This document shows, in pieces, positions 8,813 to 17,720 of a stretch of 64,000 nucleotides of DNA. Source of the stretch: Roseobacter sp. GTDB taxonomy: Bacteria > Pseudomonadota > Alphaproteobacteria > Rhodobacterales > Rhodobacteraceae. Made by a program: the position numbers and the translations under genes. Below the pieces are notes generated by a model. The model did no database searches and was not told the DNA's origin. It saw only the letters and a list, made by a program, of their open reading frames with translations. The first letter of the stretch is position 1. Every line of letters begins with the position of its first letter. Location of the stretch: contig JADFAE010000005.1 in assembly GCA_015665415.1 (NCBI GenBank), forward strand, positions 124,001 to 188,000, given 5' to 3'.

Positions 8813-9781
8813 TCAGACTTTGATGTTTGTCAGAAAGCGCATCACGATCAGGTTGATGGTGAGCATGATGCCGACAAAGAAACAGGCAGGAATGAAAAAC
8901 GGGTGATCCATCACGTCGTCATAATAGTGCGGATCCTTGAGCAGGGTGCCGATAAGCGCCAGCAGCGGAAAGGCGGACAGGAATTTCCCGGACCACTGCG
9001 CCTCGGCGGTGATCGCCTTGACGCGGCGAAACAGGCGGAACCGGGCCCGGATCACCTTGGCCAGACCGGCCAGAACTTCAGCCAGGTTGCCGCCTGATTG
9101 CTGCTGAATGGTCACGGCAACCGACAGAAACCGCAAATCCTGGATTTCAAGCCGCTCTGCCATTTCCTTGAGCGCCTCGCCAATATCCCGGCCATAGGCG
9201 CTTTCATCAGCGATGATGCCAAATTCGGTGGCCAGGGGGTCTTCGATCTCATTGGCGACGATCTGCACCGTTGAGTTGAACGGGTGACCAACGCGCAGGC
9301 TACGCACCATCAGCTCGACCGCGTCGGGCAGCTGCTCTTCGATCAGCGCCATCCGTTTGCCGGCCTTGCTGTTGACCCAGAAGAACACCCCGCCGACACC
9401 GATGACGATGGCCGCAAGAACCCGCAGGGCCAGCGGGGTGCTGGTGCCGACGCTGAGGCCTACAAACGCAAAGACGGCCAGTCCGGCCATGATCATCATC
9501 AGTTGTTGCGGGCTAAAGGCGATGGCGGCTTTCTGCGCCCTTTCCGCCAACATCGAATACAGCGGAATGGTTTTGGATTTGCCGTGTTGGCCCAGTTCCT
9601 TGCGCAGCTGGTCCAGCACCTGCTGGCGGGTACTGCCCTTTTCCATCATCTCGAGACGACGGTTGACCTGACTGTTGAGCCGGATGGATTTGCCAAAGGC
9701 AACCAGGTAGATACCTTCGACCAGGACGACGACACCCACAAAAATCAGGATATAGATGATCGGTTCTGCGCTCAGTTGCAT
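8813..9781 (-). CDS. tadB: Tad platform protein TadB (T2SSF family)
   Basis: A 322-residue T2SSF-domain membrane protein. N-terminal helix IIYILIFVGVVVLVEGIYLV, central soluble segment with LPDAVELMVRSLRVGHPF, and two C-terminal helices. It is the partner of TadC in the pilus platform. The gene starts 2 bp after the cpaF stop and ends 10 bp before tadC, typical of a tightly translated operon. Confidence 0.93.
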   Translation of the reverse strand: MQLSAEPIIYILIFVGVVVLVEGIYLVAFGKSIRLNSQVNRRLEMMEKGSTRQQVLDQLRKELGQHGKSKTIPLYSMLAERAQKAAIAFSPQQLMMIMAGLAVFAFVGLSVGTSTPLALRVLAAIVIGVGGVFFWVNSKAGKRMALIEEQLPDAVELMVRSLRVGHPFNSTVQIVANEIEDPLATEFGIIADESAYGRDIGEALKEMAERLEIQDLRFLSVAVTIQQQSGGNLAEVLAGLAKVIRARFRLFRRVKAITAEAQWSGKFLSAFPLLALIGTLLKDPHYYDDVMDHPFFIPACFFVGIMLTINLIVMRFLTNIKV

Positions 9782-9783
9782 GT

Positions 9784-11223
9784 TCAGACCTCCGACATGG
9801 TGGGTTCATAGATCGAGGCCGGCAGATCGTAGCCCCAAAGCCGGAAGCGCTCAGAGTAATGGCTGCGCACACCGGTGGCAGTGAAATGGCCGATGATCTT
9901 GTTGTCCGGGGTCAGGCCGACGCGCTGAAAGCGGAACAGTTCCTGCATCGAGATCACATCGCCCTCCATGCCGGTGATTTCGGTGATTGAGGTCATCCGG
10001 CGGGAGCCATCCTGCAGACGCGAGGCCTGTACGATCACGTTCACCGCCGAGGAAATCTGGCTGCGCACCGCCTTGATCGGCATCTCGATGCCGGCCATGG
10101 CGATCATGTTTTCCAGACGGCTGATGCCATCCCGGGCGGAGTTGGCGTGAATGGTGGTCATCGAGCCATCGTGACCGGTGTTCATCGCCTGCAACATGTC
10201 GATGACCTCTTCGCCGCGGGTCTCGCCGACGATGATGCGGTCGGGGCGCATCCGCAGGGCGTTTTTCAGGCAGTCACGGGGGGAGACTTCGCCCTTGCCC
10301 TCGACATTGGGTGGACGGCTTTCCATCCGGCCCACATGGGTCTGTTGCAGCTGCAGTTCGGCCGTGTCCTCAATGGTCAGGATGCGTTCGGCATTGTCAA
10401 TAAAGCTGGATAGCGCGTTCAGGGTGGTGGTCTTACCAGAGCCCGTACCGCCCGAAACAATCACGTTCAACCGGGTCGAGACCGCAGCCTGCAGATAGGC
10501 GGCCATTTCTTCGGTGAAGGCGCCAAACTCGACCAGATCGTCAATGCCCAGCTTGTCCTTCTTGAATTTCCGGATCGACACCAGCGAGCCATCCACCGCC
10601 ACCGGGGGCACCATGGCGTTAAAGCGCGAGCCATCGGCAAGACGGGCATCCACGTAAGGGTTGCTTTCATCCACGCGACGCCCCACCGCCGAGACGATCT
10701 TGTCGATGATCCGCATCAGGTGCTTTTCATCCTTGAAGGCGATATCGCTCAGCTGCAATTTGCCTTCGCGTTCGATAAAGATCTGTTGCGGGCCGTTGAC
10801 CAGAATATCGCTGACCGTGTCATCCTGCAAAAGGGTCTCGAGGGGGCCGAGGCCGGTGACCTCGTCATAGAGCTCCTTGTTGAGGGTCATGCGATCTTCG
10901 CGGTTGAGCACAATACTCTTTTCCTCAAGGATCTCTGCCGCGATGCTGGAAATTTCGCTGCGCAATTCCTTTTCCGGGGCACTTTCCAGCGCCGCTAGGT
11001 TCAGGTTGTCCAGCAACTCCCGGTGCAGCTGCACCTTGATTTCGTTCAGCCGCTCTTTGCGTTTGCGCTCTTTGTCCTGCGAACTGGCCTCAGCGGACAG
11101 ACGTGCCATGGGCCGACGCAGGCTGGTGGTCGGCTTGGCGGCTGGGGCCGGGGCGGCCTCGCGGGTGGCGGTGGTGGCCGGTGCCTGTGGTTTAGTGGCT
11201 TGCTTCTTGTACTTAGAAAACAT
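9784..11223 (-). CDS. cpaF: Pilus assembly ATPase CpaF/TadA
   Basis: A 479-residue secretion ATPase of the VirB11/GspE superfamily. Walker A GGTGSGKTTT is near 258-267. An ASP/His-box segment (MNTGHDGSMTTIHANS) follows GETRGEEVIDML near 330-350. The first ~50 residues are Ala/Pro/Thr-rich and probably a flexible linker. The enzyme hydrolyses ATP to power pilin assembly through TadB and TadC. It lies between tadZ and tadB; the 53-bp gap after tadZ is the largest in this part of the operon. Confidence 0.95.
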   Translation of the reverse strand: MFSKYKKQATKPQAPATTATREAAPAPAAKPTTSLRRPMARLSAEASSQDKERKRKERLNEIKVQLHRELLDNLNLAALESAPEKELRSEISSIAAEILEEKSIVLNREDRMTLNKELYDEVTGLGPLETLLQDDTVSDILVNGPQQIFIEREGKLQLSDIAFKDEKHLMRIIDKIVSAVGRRVDESNPYVDARLADGSRFNAMVPPVAVDGSLVSIRKFKKDKLGIDDLVEFGAFTEEMAAYLQAAVSTRLNVIVSGGTGSGKTTTLNALSSFIDNAERILTIEDTAELQLQQTHVGRMESRPPNVEGKGEVSPRDCLKNALRMRPDRIIVGETRGEEVIDMLQAMNTGHDGSMTTIHANSARDGISRLENMIAMAGIEMPIKAVRSQISSAVNVIVQASRLQDGSRRMTSITEITGMEGDVISMQELFRFQRVGLTPDNKIIGHFTATGVRSHYSERFRLWGYDLPASIYEPTMSEV

Positions 11224-11276
11224 GAGAGACCCCCCGGTTACTCAATGACGTTACGGTCTGCAAAACGGATCTTGGC

Positions 11277-12515
11277 TTAGGCTGCGGCCTCCGCCTCGCT
11301 GGTCCCCAGATCGTGCAAGGAACGGGCCAGTTTGGCGATTTCCTTGCGCAAAGGGTTCTTGGCGTTTGACTTTGCCAGCGGCAGCCCGTGGTCACAGCTC
11401 TGGGTGATGGGCTTGCCGCCGTCCGGCAGTTGCAGGTCGATGGAAATGCCGAGGCTTTCTGCCATCCGCTTGACCCGGCTCTTGCCGCTCAGGTCGGTGA
11501 ATTTCGGGGCCCGGTTCAGGGCAAAGCGCAGCTTGTCAAAGGGCAGACCTTCGGATTGCAGTGCCCGCTTCAGGCGCAGCGCATTTTGCGCCGAGCGCAT
11601 GTCCAACTCAATCAGAGCAAAATAGACATGGGCCATCTGCAGAATGGTCTCGGACCATTGCACCAGCGTATGCGGCATGTCGATGATGACAAAGTCAAAG
11701 TGACTGCGGGCCATTTCAATCACCCGTTCCACATCTTCCACTGAGATGATCTCCAGCGGGATCATGTCGCTGGGCGCTGTCAGCACCTGCAATTTGTCTT
11801 CAAAGGGCAACAGCGCCTGGCTGAAGATATCGGCGTCCATGTTTTCGGTCTCGCTGAGCATCTCCATCACCACCTCGCGGCGGGGCAAATCGAGATAGGT
11901 TGAGACCGATCCCTGCTGCATGTCGAAATCCAGCAGGCAGATCGAAGGTGTCTTCTGGTTGCTCATCAGCGCCAGTTCCCAGGCGAGATTGACCGCCAGA
12001 GTGGTGGAGCCGGTGCCGCCAGCAAGACCGTGGCAGACGATAACGGCGCCTTCGCGGCGGGCATCGGCCTGCAGCGGATGCAGATTGGCCGGGGCGGGAG
12101 TTTCTGGCTCCGGTGTGCGAATCCGATCGATGGCCGATTGCAACTCTTGCTCGGGCAGGGGGTAGGGGATGAACTCATCCGCCCCCTGGCGCAGCAGGGT
12201 ATGCAGCGCGGCTGGGCTCACCTCTTCGGCAATCAGGATCACCTTGATGTTGCGGGCCTTGGCCTGACTGATGATTTCGCCCATCTGGGCCAGGTTCGCC
12301 TCATCCTGGCTGTCCATGGCCAGGGCGACAAACTCTAGAGTTTCGGCTTCGGGCTGGGACAGGAAGGGCAGCGTCTCGCCAAAGCCCAGATCCCCCCAGC
12401 TCTCGCCGAGTGCCGCTTCCATGTCTTCGATCAAGAGGTCGAAGTTCTGCACGTCGCGACTGATCGTGCAGGCAACAATGGCAGATGCTTCAGATTGGAG
12501 TATTTCGCTGCTCAT
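11277..12515 (-). CDS. tadZ: Pilus assembly protein TadZ/CpaE (MinD-like)
   Basis: About 412 residues. The N-terminal ~150 residues form a receiver-like domain; a MinD/ParA-type domain follows. Its P-loop is deviant: AGGTGSTTLA lacks the signature lysines of KGGxGKT, as is common for TadZ. These proteins localise the Tad machine at the pole. The ATG at 12515 is preferred because AGAGG lies 9 nt upstream; ATG 12521 has only 3 nt of spacing, and the ATG at 12560 adds an unlikely cysteine-rich tail. Confidence 0.9.
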   Translation of the reverse strand: MSSEILQSEASAIVACTISRDVQNFDLLIEDMEAALGESWGDLGFGETLPFLSQPEAETLEFVALAMDSQDEANLAQMGEIISQAKARNIKVILIAEEVSPAALHTLLRQGADEFIPYPLPEQELQSAIDRIRTPEPETPAPANLHPLQADARREGAVIVCHGLAGGTGSTTLAVNLAWELALMSNQKTPSICLLDFDMQQGSVSTYLDLPRREVVMEMLSETENMDADIFSQALLPFEDKLQVLTAPSDMIPLEIISVEDVERVIEMARSHFDFVIIDMPHTLVQWSETILQMAHVYFALIELDMRSAQNALRLKRALQSEGLPFDKLRFALNRAPKFTDLSGKSRVKRMAESLGISIDLQLPDGGKPITQSCDHGLPLAKSNAKNPLRKEIAKLARSLHDLGTSEAEAAA

Positions 12516-12605
12516 TGACATTATCCTCTTGGGTCCAAAGCAGAACACGGCACAAAACACGCAGTCTGCTTCTGAGGTTTAATGTCGGCGAAGATCTGGG
12601 CAAGA

Positions 12606-12652
12606 TTGGGGCCAAAAAGCCCCAATTATTGGGAAATGTTAAGAGGTCTTAA
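12606..12652 (-). other. Intercistronic hairpin and dyad before tadZ
   Basis: In the gap between the ompA-like gene and tadZ there is a stem TTGGGGC/GCCCCAA with a 6-nt loop (12606-12625) that lacks a T-run. Beside it is an inverted repeat TTAAGA-GG-TCTTAA (12639-12652). The hairpin may be an RNA processing or attenuation point. The TTAA pair resembles a CtrA half-site arrangement but has 6 instead of 7 intervening bases. Confidence 0.35.
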
Positions 12653-12665
12653 ACGACAGCTGCCT

Positions 12666-13295
12666 TTACTCCAGGCCCGATGACAGCGATTGCTCAGAGG
12701 TCAAAGTACTTGGTGCCACAGCGCTGGCCACGTAGTCGCGATAGATGATCTGTGCATATTTGCCATCCAGCACCGATGGGTGGCGCTTCATAAAGCCGCT
12801 GACCTCGGTCACGGTGCGGCGATTTCGCCGCTCGCGGCTCTCGGTCAGAATCAGCGGCTGGGTTTCCCCATATGAAACCACCGCCTCTAGCCGACGCCGG
12901 TTGATGCCACGGCCCACTAGATAGTTGACTGCGGCGCGGGCGCGGCGTTGGCCCAGGCTTTTGTTGTAGCCGGTGCTTCCGACCGAATCGGTGTGACCAA
13001 AGACCCGGAAGCGGACTTCGGGGAACTGCTTGATCCAGGTGGCCTGCCGATCCAGCACCGCGCGGGCCTCGCCATCCAGGCGGGCATCATCAAAGGCAAA
13101 GTTGATGGTGGTTGGAACCTCATCGGCAAAGCGCTGGGCCAATTGGATGGCATAGTCGCGCTCACCGCTCATCACCGCAGCGTTGTTCGAGGTCGAGGCA
13201 CCATGGAAGGCGTTGTCCAGTGGTTCGCCAGCCTGGCGATGGGCGCAGGCCGAAGCACTCAGGACCAGCGCCAGGATCGTTGCATGTTTGATCAT
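12666..13295 (-). CDS. OmpA-family lipoprotein of the Tad operon
   Basis: A 209-residue protein. The signal peptide has a lipobox-like LSASAC (residues 12-17). A C-terminal OmpA/MotB peptidoglycan-binding domain follows, with FRVFGHTDSVGS and NKSLGQRRARAAVNYL. It probably tethers the outer-membrane secretin complex to peptidoglycan. AAGGAA lies upstream of the ATG. It sits between the secretin and tadZ, a standard place for this gene in alphaproteobacterial tad loci. Confidence 0.9.
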   Translation of the reverse strand: MIKHATILALVLSASACAHRQAGEPLDNAFHGASTSNNAAVMSGERDYAIQLAQRFADEVPTTINFAFDDARLDGEARAVLDRQATWIKQFPEVRFRVFGHTDSVGSTGYNKSLGQRRARAAVNYLVGRGINRRRLEAVVSYGETQPLILTESRERRNRRTVTEVSGFMKRHPSVLDGKYAQIIYRDYVASAVAPSTLTSEQSLSSGLE

Positions 13296-13316
13296 CTACC
13301 CGGTTTCCTTTTCACG

Positions 13317-14693
13317 TCAGTCCATCACATAGCCGTAAGAGCCGTTGAAGTCTTGTCTGGCGACTTCACTGGCAGGGCCCTGTTGGGTGTGGACAGTGCG
13401 GCCCAGCAGAAACAATTCGGATTCGCTGGGGGGTTTGATACGGTCGGTGGGCAGGCTCAGGGCTTCGCCACGAGTTGGTGTCACCAGATGGGCGCTGACA
13501 ATGATGACCAATTCGGTCTGTTCCCGCTGGTAATCGGCACTGCGAAACAGCGCGCCCAGAATAGGCACATCGCCAAGCCAGGGAACCTGGCCGGAATTGT
13601 CGCGGAATTCATCTTCGACCAAACCGGCGATGGCAAAGCTTTCTCCGTCACGCAGCTCGACAGTGGTGGAGGCCTCGCGGCGCGAGAAAGCGGGGACAGT
13701 GATGCCGTTGGTGGTGATGGCATTCGCCGAGTCGATTGCGGATACAGCTGTCCGAAGTTCGAGATTGATCAGTTTTCCATCCACCACACGGGGAATGAAG
13801 TTCATCTCGACACCAAAGGGTTTGAATTCCAGTGTGATATCGCCGTCGCCATCCGGAACCGGGATCGGAAATTCGCCACCAGCAAGGAATTTGGCCTCTT
13901 GCCCGGAGAGGGCAGAGAGATTGGGTTCAGCCAGAGTACGCACAACGCCCTTTTGTTCCAGCGCTTCCAGCAGCAGGCCAACTTGCATTGAACCGACACC
14001 GAAATTGAATGCCAAGGCCCCTTGGGAACCCGTGAGTGCGGTGCCGCTGAGAAGGCTGCCGGTCGAACCGGCAACGTTGGTGCTGCCGCTGGCGTTTGCT
14101 AGCGAAAGCGAGGACTGCAGGGCTTTGGAGACGGTGCGCTGCATTTCGGCAAAACGGACCTTCAGCATCACTTGCTGCACGCCACCAACCGACATCAGAT
14201 TGCTGACGCGTTCCGGGGCGTAGCGTTCTGCCAGATCCAGGGCCCGTTGCAGCCGCGAGGAACTGGAGACATTGCCGGACAGCACGATGCCGTCATTGGC
14301 GGTGCGCACTTCGATCTGTTCACCTGGCAGGATCTGGCGCAGCCGCTGCTTGAATTCGGAGACATCAGCCGCAACGCGCACATTCACATTGGTGATCAGA
14401 CTGCCAGAGGCGTCCAGCAAGGTCAGCGTGGTCAGGCCGGGGGATTTGCCCAGCACATAGATCGAGCGATCCGAGAGAGATGAGATATCGGCGATATTGG
14501 GGTTGGCGATGCTCAGCTCGGCAAAGGGGTCATCGCTTTCGACCACCACCGCGCGGTTCATCGGCACGTCAAGGGTGATTGATGTCCCACGTTTTACAAC
14601 GCGCAGACCGTTTGCCAGCGCCGCATCGGGCACACTCATACTGAGAAGCGAAAGCCCGGTGAGAGCTGCCGCCATAAGTCGACGAATTTTCAT
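13317..14693 (-). CDS. cpaC: Tad secretin CpaC/RcpA
   Basis: About 458 residues. A signal peptide is followed by an N-terminal pilus/T2SS BON-like region and a C-terminal secretin domain (VRTLAEPNLSALSGQEAKFL near 260, then VPWLGDVPILGALFRS near 390). It forms the outer-membrane pore for the Flp pilus. The ATG at 14693 (MKIRRLM) is chosen because AGG lies just upstream and the signal peptide then begins properly; an upstream ATG at 14714 would add seven residues. A terminator separates it from cpaB, so it may also have its own promoter. Confidence 0.92.
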   Translation of the reverse strand: MKIRRLMAAALTGLSLLSMSVPDAALANGLRVVKRGTSITLDVPMNRAVVVESDDPFAELSIANPNIADISSLSDRSIYVLGKSPGLTTLTLLDASGSLITNVNVRVAADVSEFKQRLRQILPGEQIEVRTANDGIVLSGNVSSSSRLQRALDLAERYAPERVSNLMSVGGVQQVMLKVRFAEMQRTVSKALQSSLSLANASGSTNVAGSTGSLLSGTALTGSQGALAFNFGVGSMQVGLLLEALEQKGVVRTLAEPNLSALSGQEAKFLAGGEFPIPVPDGDGDITLEFKPFGVEMNFIPRVVDGKLINLELRTAVSAIDSANAITTNGITVPAFSRREASTTVELRDGESFAIAGLVEDEFRDNSGQVPWLGDVPILGALFRSADYQREQTELVIIVSAHLVTPTRGEALSLPTDRIKPPSESELFLLGRTVHTQQGPASEVARQDFNGSYGYVMD

Positions 14694-14843
14694 GTGACCT
14701 GCCTTTCCGATCACGCCTCAATTTCGGGTCTTTGTGCCCGCTGTTTTGTTGCAGTCTGCTGTAGATTGCGAATCATTGCAAGAATCAATGACTTCTGAGG
14801 TGTCGTTGCAGTGATTTGCCTGTGGGGGAGAGGCAACAGAAAA

Positions 14844-14874
14844 GGCCGAGCTCCCGCGGTTTGGGGGCTCGGCC
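14844..14874 (-). terminator. Terminator between cpaB and the secretin gene
   Basis: On the minus strand a GGCCGAGC...GCTCGGCC stem with an added CCC/GGG pairing is followed by TTTTCTGTTG. It lies just after the cpaB stop and about 150 bp before the secretin start, so it should reduce read-through into the rest of the operon. Confidence 0.8.
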
Positions 14875-14920
14875 GGGCTGGTATTTGGTTGATAACAAGC
14901 GGAATTTGATCCGCTTTGGG

Positions 14921-15781
14921 TCAGTTGGAGCAGGGGATCGGAATTTCCAGCACTTCGGCGCCACGGCGGGTGCGAATGGTGCAGACCCGCTTTTGTTCGA
15001 CCTGCTCGGGGGCCTGAACCTCTCCGAGGCCAAGCAATTTGCGCTGGTTCACCTCAATCATGGAGGCCACGGTGTCATCGCCCGCACCCACAAGGGACAG
15101 CGACAGGCTGCCGGTGGATTGGGCCTGGGCCAGGGCGGCCACCTGTTCGGGCCGCACGGCCACAGTCACCGTGCGGGCAATTTTTGCCCCGTTCACTTCA
15201 CCACTGGCGCTCTGGTCGACGGCAATCAACTCGATCCGGGTATCGATCAGACGGGTGATCTCCTGGCGGCCCCGATCCGAGCTGTCGCGCACGGTTCCGG
15301 TCCAGTAGACGTCGACATGGTCACCGGGACGCAAAAAGCCGGAGACACCGGAATTCACATCCACACTGATGGCAAAGGCGCGCATGCCGCGTTGCAATTG
15401 CGATGTGAGGCCGGCGTCCTGGCCCGGGTTGGTGACTTTCACAGCCAGCAGGGCTTCGTCTTTTTCCATGGTGCGCAGGACTACCCGCAGGTCATCAGGC
15501 CGGTTGGGCGGAAACAGAGCCTCCAACGCGGTAAAGGCGCCCTCGGGCACCGATTCTGAGGGCCAGCGCACTTTGCGGACCAGCTCCTGGGTCAGACGCT
15601 CGCCGTATTTCAGCTGCTGGTTGGCCACAAAAATTTCGGTTGTCGGGATGGATTCGCTGCGGTTGGCGCGTTCCCGGGCCAATTCATTTTGCGTGGCAGC
15701 GATATAGTTCTTGGCCATCATCACGGCGCCGCCAGCAAGGGCGACCCCGACGATCAGGACCAATCCAAATACTGCGCGCAT
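14921..15781 (-). CDS. cpaB: Flp pilus assembly protein CpaB/RcpC
   Basis: About 286 residues. One N-terminal membrane anchor (AVFGLVLIVGVALAGGAVMM) is followed by a SAF-like domain and a periplasmic RcpC domain (VNSGVSGFLRPGDHVDVYWT). Two cysteines occur near the C-terminus. CpaB is a periplasmic secretin partner. The ATG at 15781 has GAGAGG 7 nt upstream and is preferred over the ATG at 15796. It follows the small second pilin gene after 116 bp. Confidence 0.92.
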   Translation of the reverse strand: MRAVFGLVLIVGVALAGGAVMMAKNYIAATQNELARERANRSESIPTTEIFVANQQLKYGERLTQELVRKVRWPSESVPEGAFTALEALFPPNRPDDLRVVLRTMEKDEALLAVKVTNPGQDAGLTSQLQRGMRAFAISVDVNSGVSGFLRPGDHVDVYWTGTVRDSSDRGRQEITRLIDTRIELIAVDQSASGEVNGAKIARTVTVAVRPEQVAALAQAQSTGSLSLSLVGAGDDTVASMIEVNQRKLLGLGEVQAPEQVEQKRVCTIRTRRGAEVLEIPIPCSN

Positions 15782-15897
15782 GGTGAGACCTCTCAATTGT
15801 TGCCCGAGTCGGACCAGGAATTCTCTGGACAGGTCGGTGTGTGTTTATATTGATGAATACCACTCTGCCTTCTGCAGAAGAGCTGAGATTTACATGT

Positions 15898-16074
15898 CTA
15901 ATAGAAGGTCAGGCCTTCCAAATAGGTCTTGGTATTCGTGGCGACTGTTGTAATCGCAGTGGGCATGACAGAGGCGACAATTGAAATCAGGGTCACGATT
16001 GCTGCTGTCAGCATCACCCAATCCACGGTCACTGCGCCGTCATCACTGGCGATGAAAAACCAGATCTTCTTCAT
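15898..16074 (-). CDS. Second, very short Flp-like pilin
   Basis: A 58-residue pilin that an automatic length filter would miss. It starts MKKIWFFIASDDGAVTVDWV and ends in LTFY. It shares the processing region GAVTVDW..LTAA with the main pilin at 16167-16364. The hydrophobic stretch after that region (VMLTAAIVTLISIVASVM) is typical of type IVb pilins. GAGGGTG lies just upstream of the ATG at 16074. It is placed after the terminator of the first pilin and before cpaB, so it is probably a minor or initiating pilin made at the level of the assembly genes. Confidence 0.82.
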   Translation of the reverse strand: MKKIWFFIASDDGAVTVDWVMLTAAIVTLISIVASVMPTAITTVATNTKTYLEGLTFY

Positions 16075-16108
16075 GGCACCCTCACGTCTCGTCAGTTTGG
16101 GAAGAAAA

Positions 16109-16136
16109 GGCCGCGCCCTTTGAAAAAGACGCGGCC
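16109..16136 (-). terminator. Terminator after the major pilin gene
   Basis: Minus-strand stem GGCCGCG/CGCGGCC (16109-16136) followed by TTTTCTTC. It lies 31-58 bp beyond the flp stop codon and ahead of the second pilin. It would let pilin mRNA accumulate above the rest of the operon. A perfect 12-bp palindrome ACGCTTAAGCGT at 16150-16161 lies between the stop and the stem. Confidence 0.85.
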
Positions 16137-16166
16137 TCGAAACTCAAGTACGCTTAAGCGTAAGGC

Positions 16167-16364
16167 TTAGGTGCCGTCGCCAACAGTTGCCGCACCGTGG
16201 TCGGTGATGTAGGTGGCGGTGTTGCCGGTCACGGTGGTGTTCGCGCCATCGATGGCAGTGTAGGCAGCGCCGGCCAGAGCGGCAACAGCAGCGGTCAGAA
16301 CAACCCAGTCAACAGTCACGGCGCCGGAGTCGTCTTTACGGAAGTTTTTGATGAATTTGATCAT
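16167..16364 (-). CDS. flp: Flp-type major pilin
   Basis: A 65-residue type IVb pilin. A short basic leader (MIKFIKNFRKDDS) is followed by G-AVTVDW and one hydrophobic helix. In classical Flp pilins the TadV site is G followed by xxxxEY; here the pair is Asp-Trp, as also in the second pilin. The product assembles into the adhesive Flp fibre. GGAGGG precedes the ATG, and the long upstream gap and downstream terminator fit a strongly expressed first gene. Confidence 0.9.
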   Translation of the reverse strand: MIKFIKNFRKDDSGAVTVDWVVLTAAVAALAGAAYTAIDGANTTVTGNTATYITDHGAATVGDGT

Positions 16365-16725
16365 GGTGTCGTCCCTCCAAAGGATCTCTATGGTATGTTA
16401 CGTTTCCCGGCGATGTTGTTTCAGGGTCTGTCTCTCTCTCTCACCGACCCTGTGTCGCTTGGATGAGTACATATAGCCGGGTGAGCGTGTCAGGAATTGG
16501 GCTGGAATCTGGAATTTGATGCCCAATTTTAACTTTCCGGCAATGATTTCGGTAAGGCTTTGCAAACGCAGAGTTATTTCGTTTACTTTTTGTCAATCTA
16601 ACGGGCTGAGGTAGGGCAAGGGCGCTGAAATATGGCAAAACCGCCCGATTTCGGGCCCAAAAACTGGATTTTCTCTGTGAAATCGGCGACTCTCCTGATC
16701 AAAAGCCAACAAGATTGAGCAGTAA
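16365..16725. promoter_or_regulatory. Divergent promoter region, flp / lytic transglycosylase
   Basis: 361 bp without a convincing gene. It must hold the flp promoter (minus) and that of the transglycosylase (plus). A perfect TTGACA hexamer on the minus strand lies at 16591-16596, but no good -10 follows at 17 bp. A short (TC)n run lies at about 16431-16442. The stretch is noticeably AT-richer than the neighbouring genes. No CtrA TTAA-N7-TTAA pair was found. Confidence 0.4.
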
Positions 16726-17601
16726 ATGATCAGGCGATCTCATGCGGGGATGTTTTTTCTGTCCACGGGGCTGTTTTTTGCCCTGGGTGCAGGACAGACC
16801 GCTGCACAGCAAGACACAGCGACGGGTGCCAAACCCGCCCCCCCGGCCTTTCCCAGTTTCTCGGCGAGGCGCGTCGCGGCCCCCAAGGCAGGCAGCCCGC
16901 CAAAGATCACCATTCAGATCACAGAGCCTGATCCAGTCGCCGCAAACATTGCCGACAAGACCGAGAACGGTGTTGCTGCCGATGGGCAGGCCAACACGCA
17001 GGCCAGCGCGCAGGGGCGTTATAGCTGGTTCTGGGCAAAGGTTCCGGCGGGACTGCAACATGACGGGGACAGCTCCCGTTTGGATCTGGCCCTGACGGCG
17101 CTGACGACAGCCAAGGCTCCGGTGTCGGCCCCCGGACTGCAGCTGATGCAGCAGATCATTGAAGAGCAGGCACGGCCAATTCTGATGTCTTCTGCAGGGA
17201 CCAAAGTCTCGCCGGCCCTGGTGCTGGCGGTGATTGCCGTGGAATCCGCAGGCAAAAGCGACGCGGTGAGCGGGGCAGGGGCCAGCGGGCTGATGCAACT
17301 GATGCCGGACACGGCCAGCCGCTTTGGGGTGAGTGATGCGCTGGTGGCCGAGCAGAACATTCGCGGCGGCATTCAATATCTTGATTGGCTACTGGGGGAA
17401 TTCAAAGGCGATCCGATTCTGGCGCTGGCGGGATATAATGCCGGCGAAGGCGCGGTGCGGGCGCATCAGGGCGTGCCGCCCTTTGCAGAGACCCGGGACT
17501 ATGTGCCCAAGGTGCTGGCGGCCTATCAGGTGGCGCGGGCGCTTTGCGTCACCCCGCCAGAGCTGATCAGCGACGGCTGCGTCTTTCGCCAAGTGAAATA
17601 G
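16726..17601 (+). CDS. Lytic transglycosylase (SLT domain)
   Basis: A 291-residue exported protein. The signal peptide ends near GQTAAQ, a Pro/Ala-rich low-complexity segment follows to about residue 100, and the C-terminal SLT domain starts near 160. Visible motifs are AVESAGKSD (catalytic Glu in the ES pair), ASGLMQLMPDTA, and ALAGYNAGEGAV. It cleaves peptidoglycan strands in the periplasm. Divergent placement next to the pilus locus could mean it opens the wall for the Tad machine, but this is inference. Confidence 0.9.
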   Translation: MIRRSHAGMFFLSTGLFFALGAGQTAAQQDTATGAKPAPPAFPSFSARRVAAPKAGSPPKITIQITEPDPVAANIADKTENGVAADGQANTQASAQGRYSWFWAKVPAGLQHDGDSSRLDLALTALTTAKAPVSAPGLQLMQQIIEEQARPILMSSAGTKVSPALVLAVIAVESAGKSDAVSGAGASGLMQLMPDTASRFGVSDALVAEQNIRGGIQYLDWLLGEFKGDPILALAGYNAGEGAVRAHQGVPPFAETRDYVPKVLAAYQVARALCVTPPELISDGCVFRQVK

Positions 17602-17662
17602 CCCTGGCCGCAAGACGGCAACCACAGATGAAATGCAAATGAGTGCGGCCTGAAACGGCACT

Positions 17663-17696
17663 GGGGCCCGACTGTTCCAAAGGATCAGCGGGCCCC
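17663..17696. terminator. Bidirectional hairpin between convergent genes
   Basis: An 8-bp perfect GC stem (GGGGCCCG/CGGGCCCC) with an 18-nt loop, centred between the convergent transglycosylase and desaturase stops. There is no strong T-run on either side, so its efficiency is uncertain. Confidence 0.5.
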
Positions 17697-17720
17697 AATG
17701 AGTAGGCGTATCAGCTGGGC

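Noticed and set aside
12639-12652. CtrA-like TTAA pair before tadZ
   Set aside because: The half-sites are 6 bp apart, while the CtrA consensus needs 7, and no -35 overlap is visible. Kept only as a dyad.
16441-16638. 65-codon minus-strand frame upstream of flp
   Set aside because: No ribosome site, no family resemblance, and it sits where the flp promoter must be.
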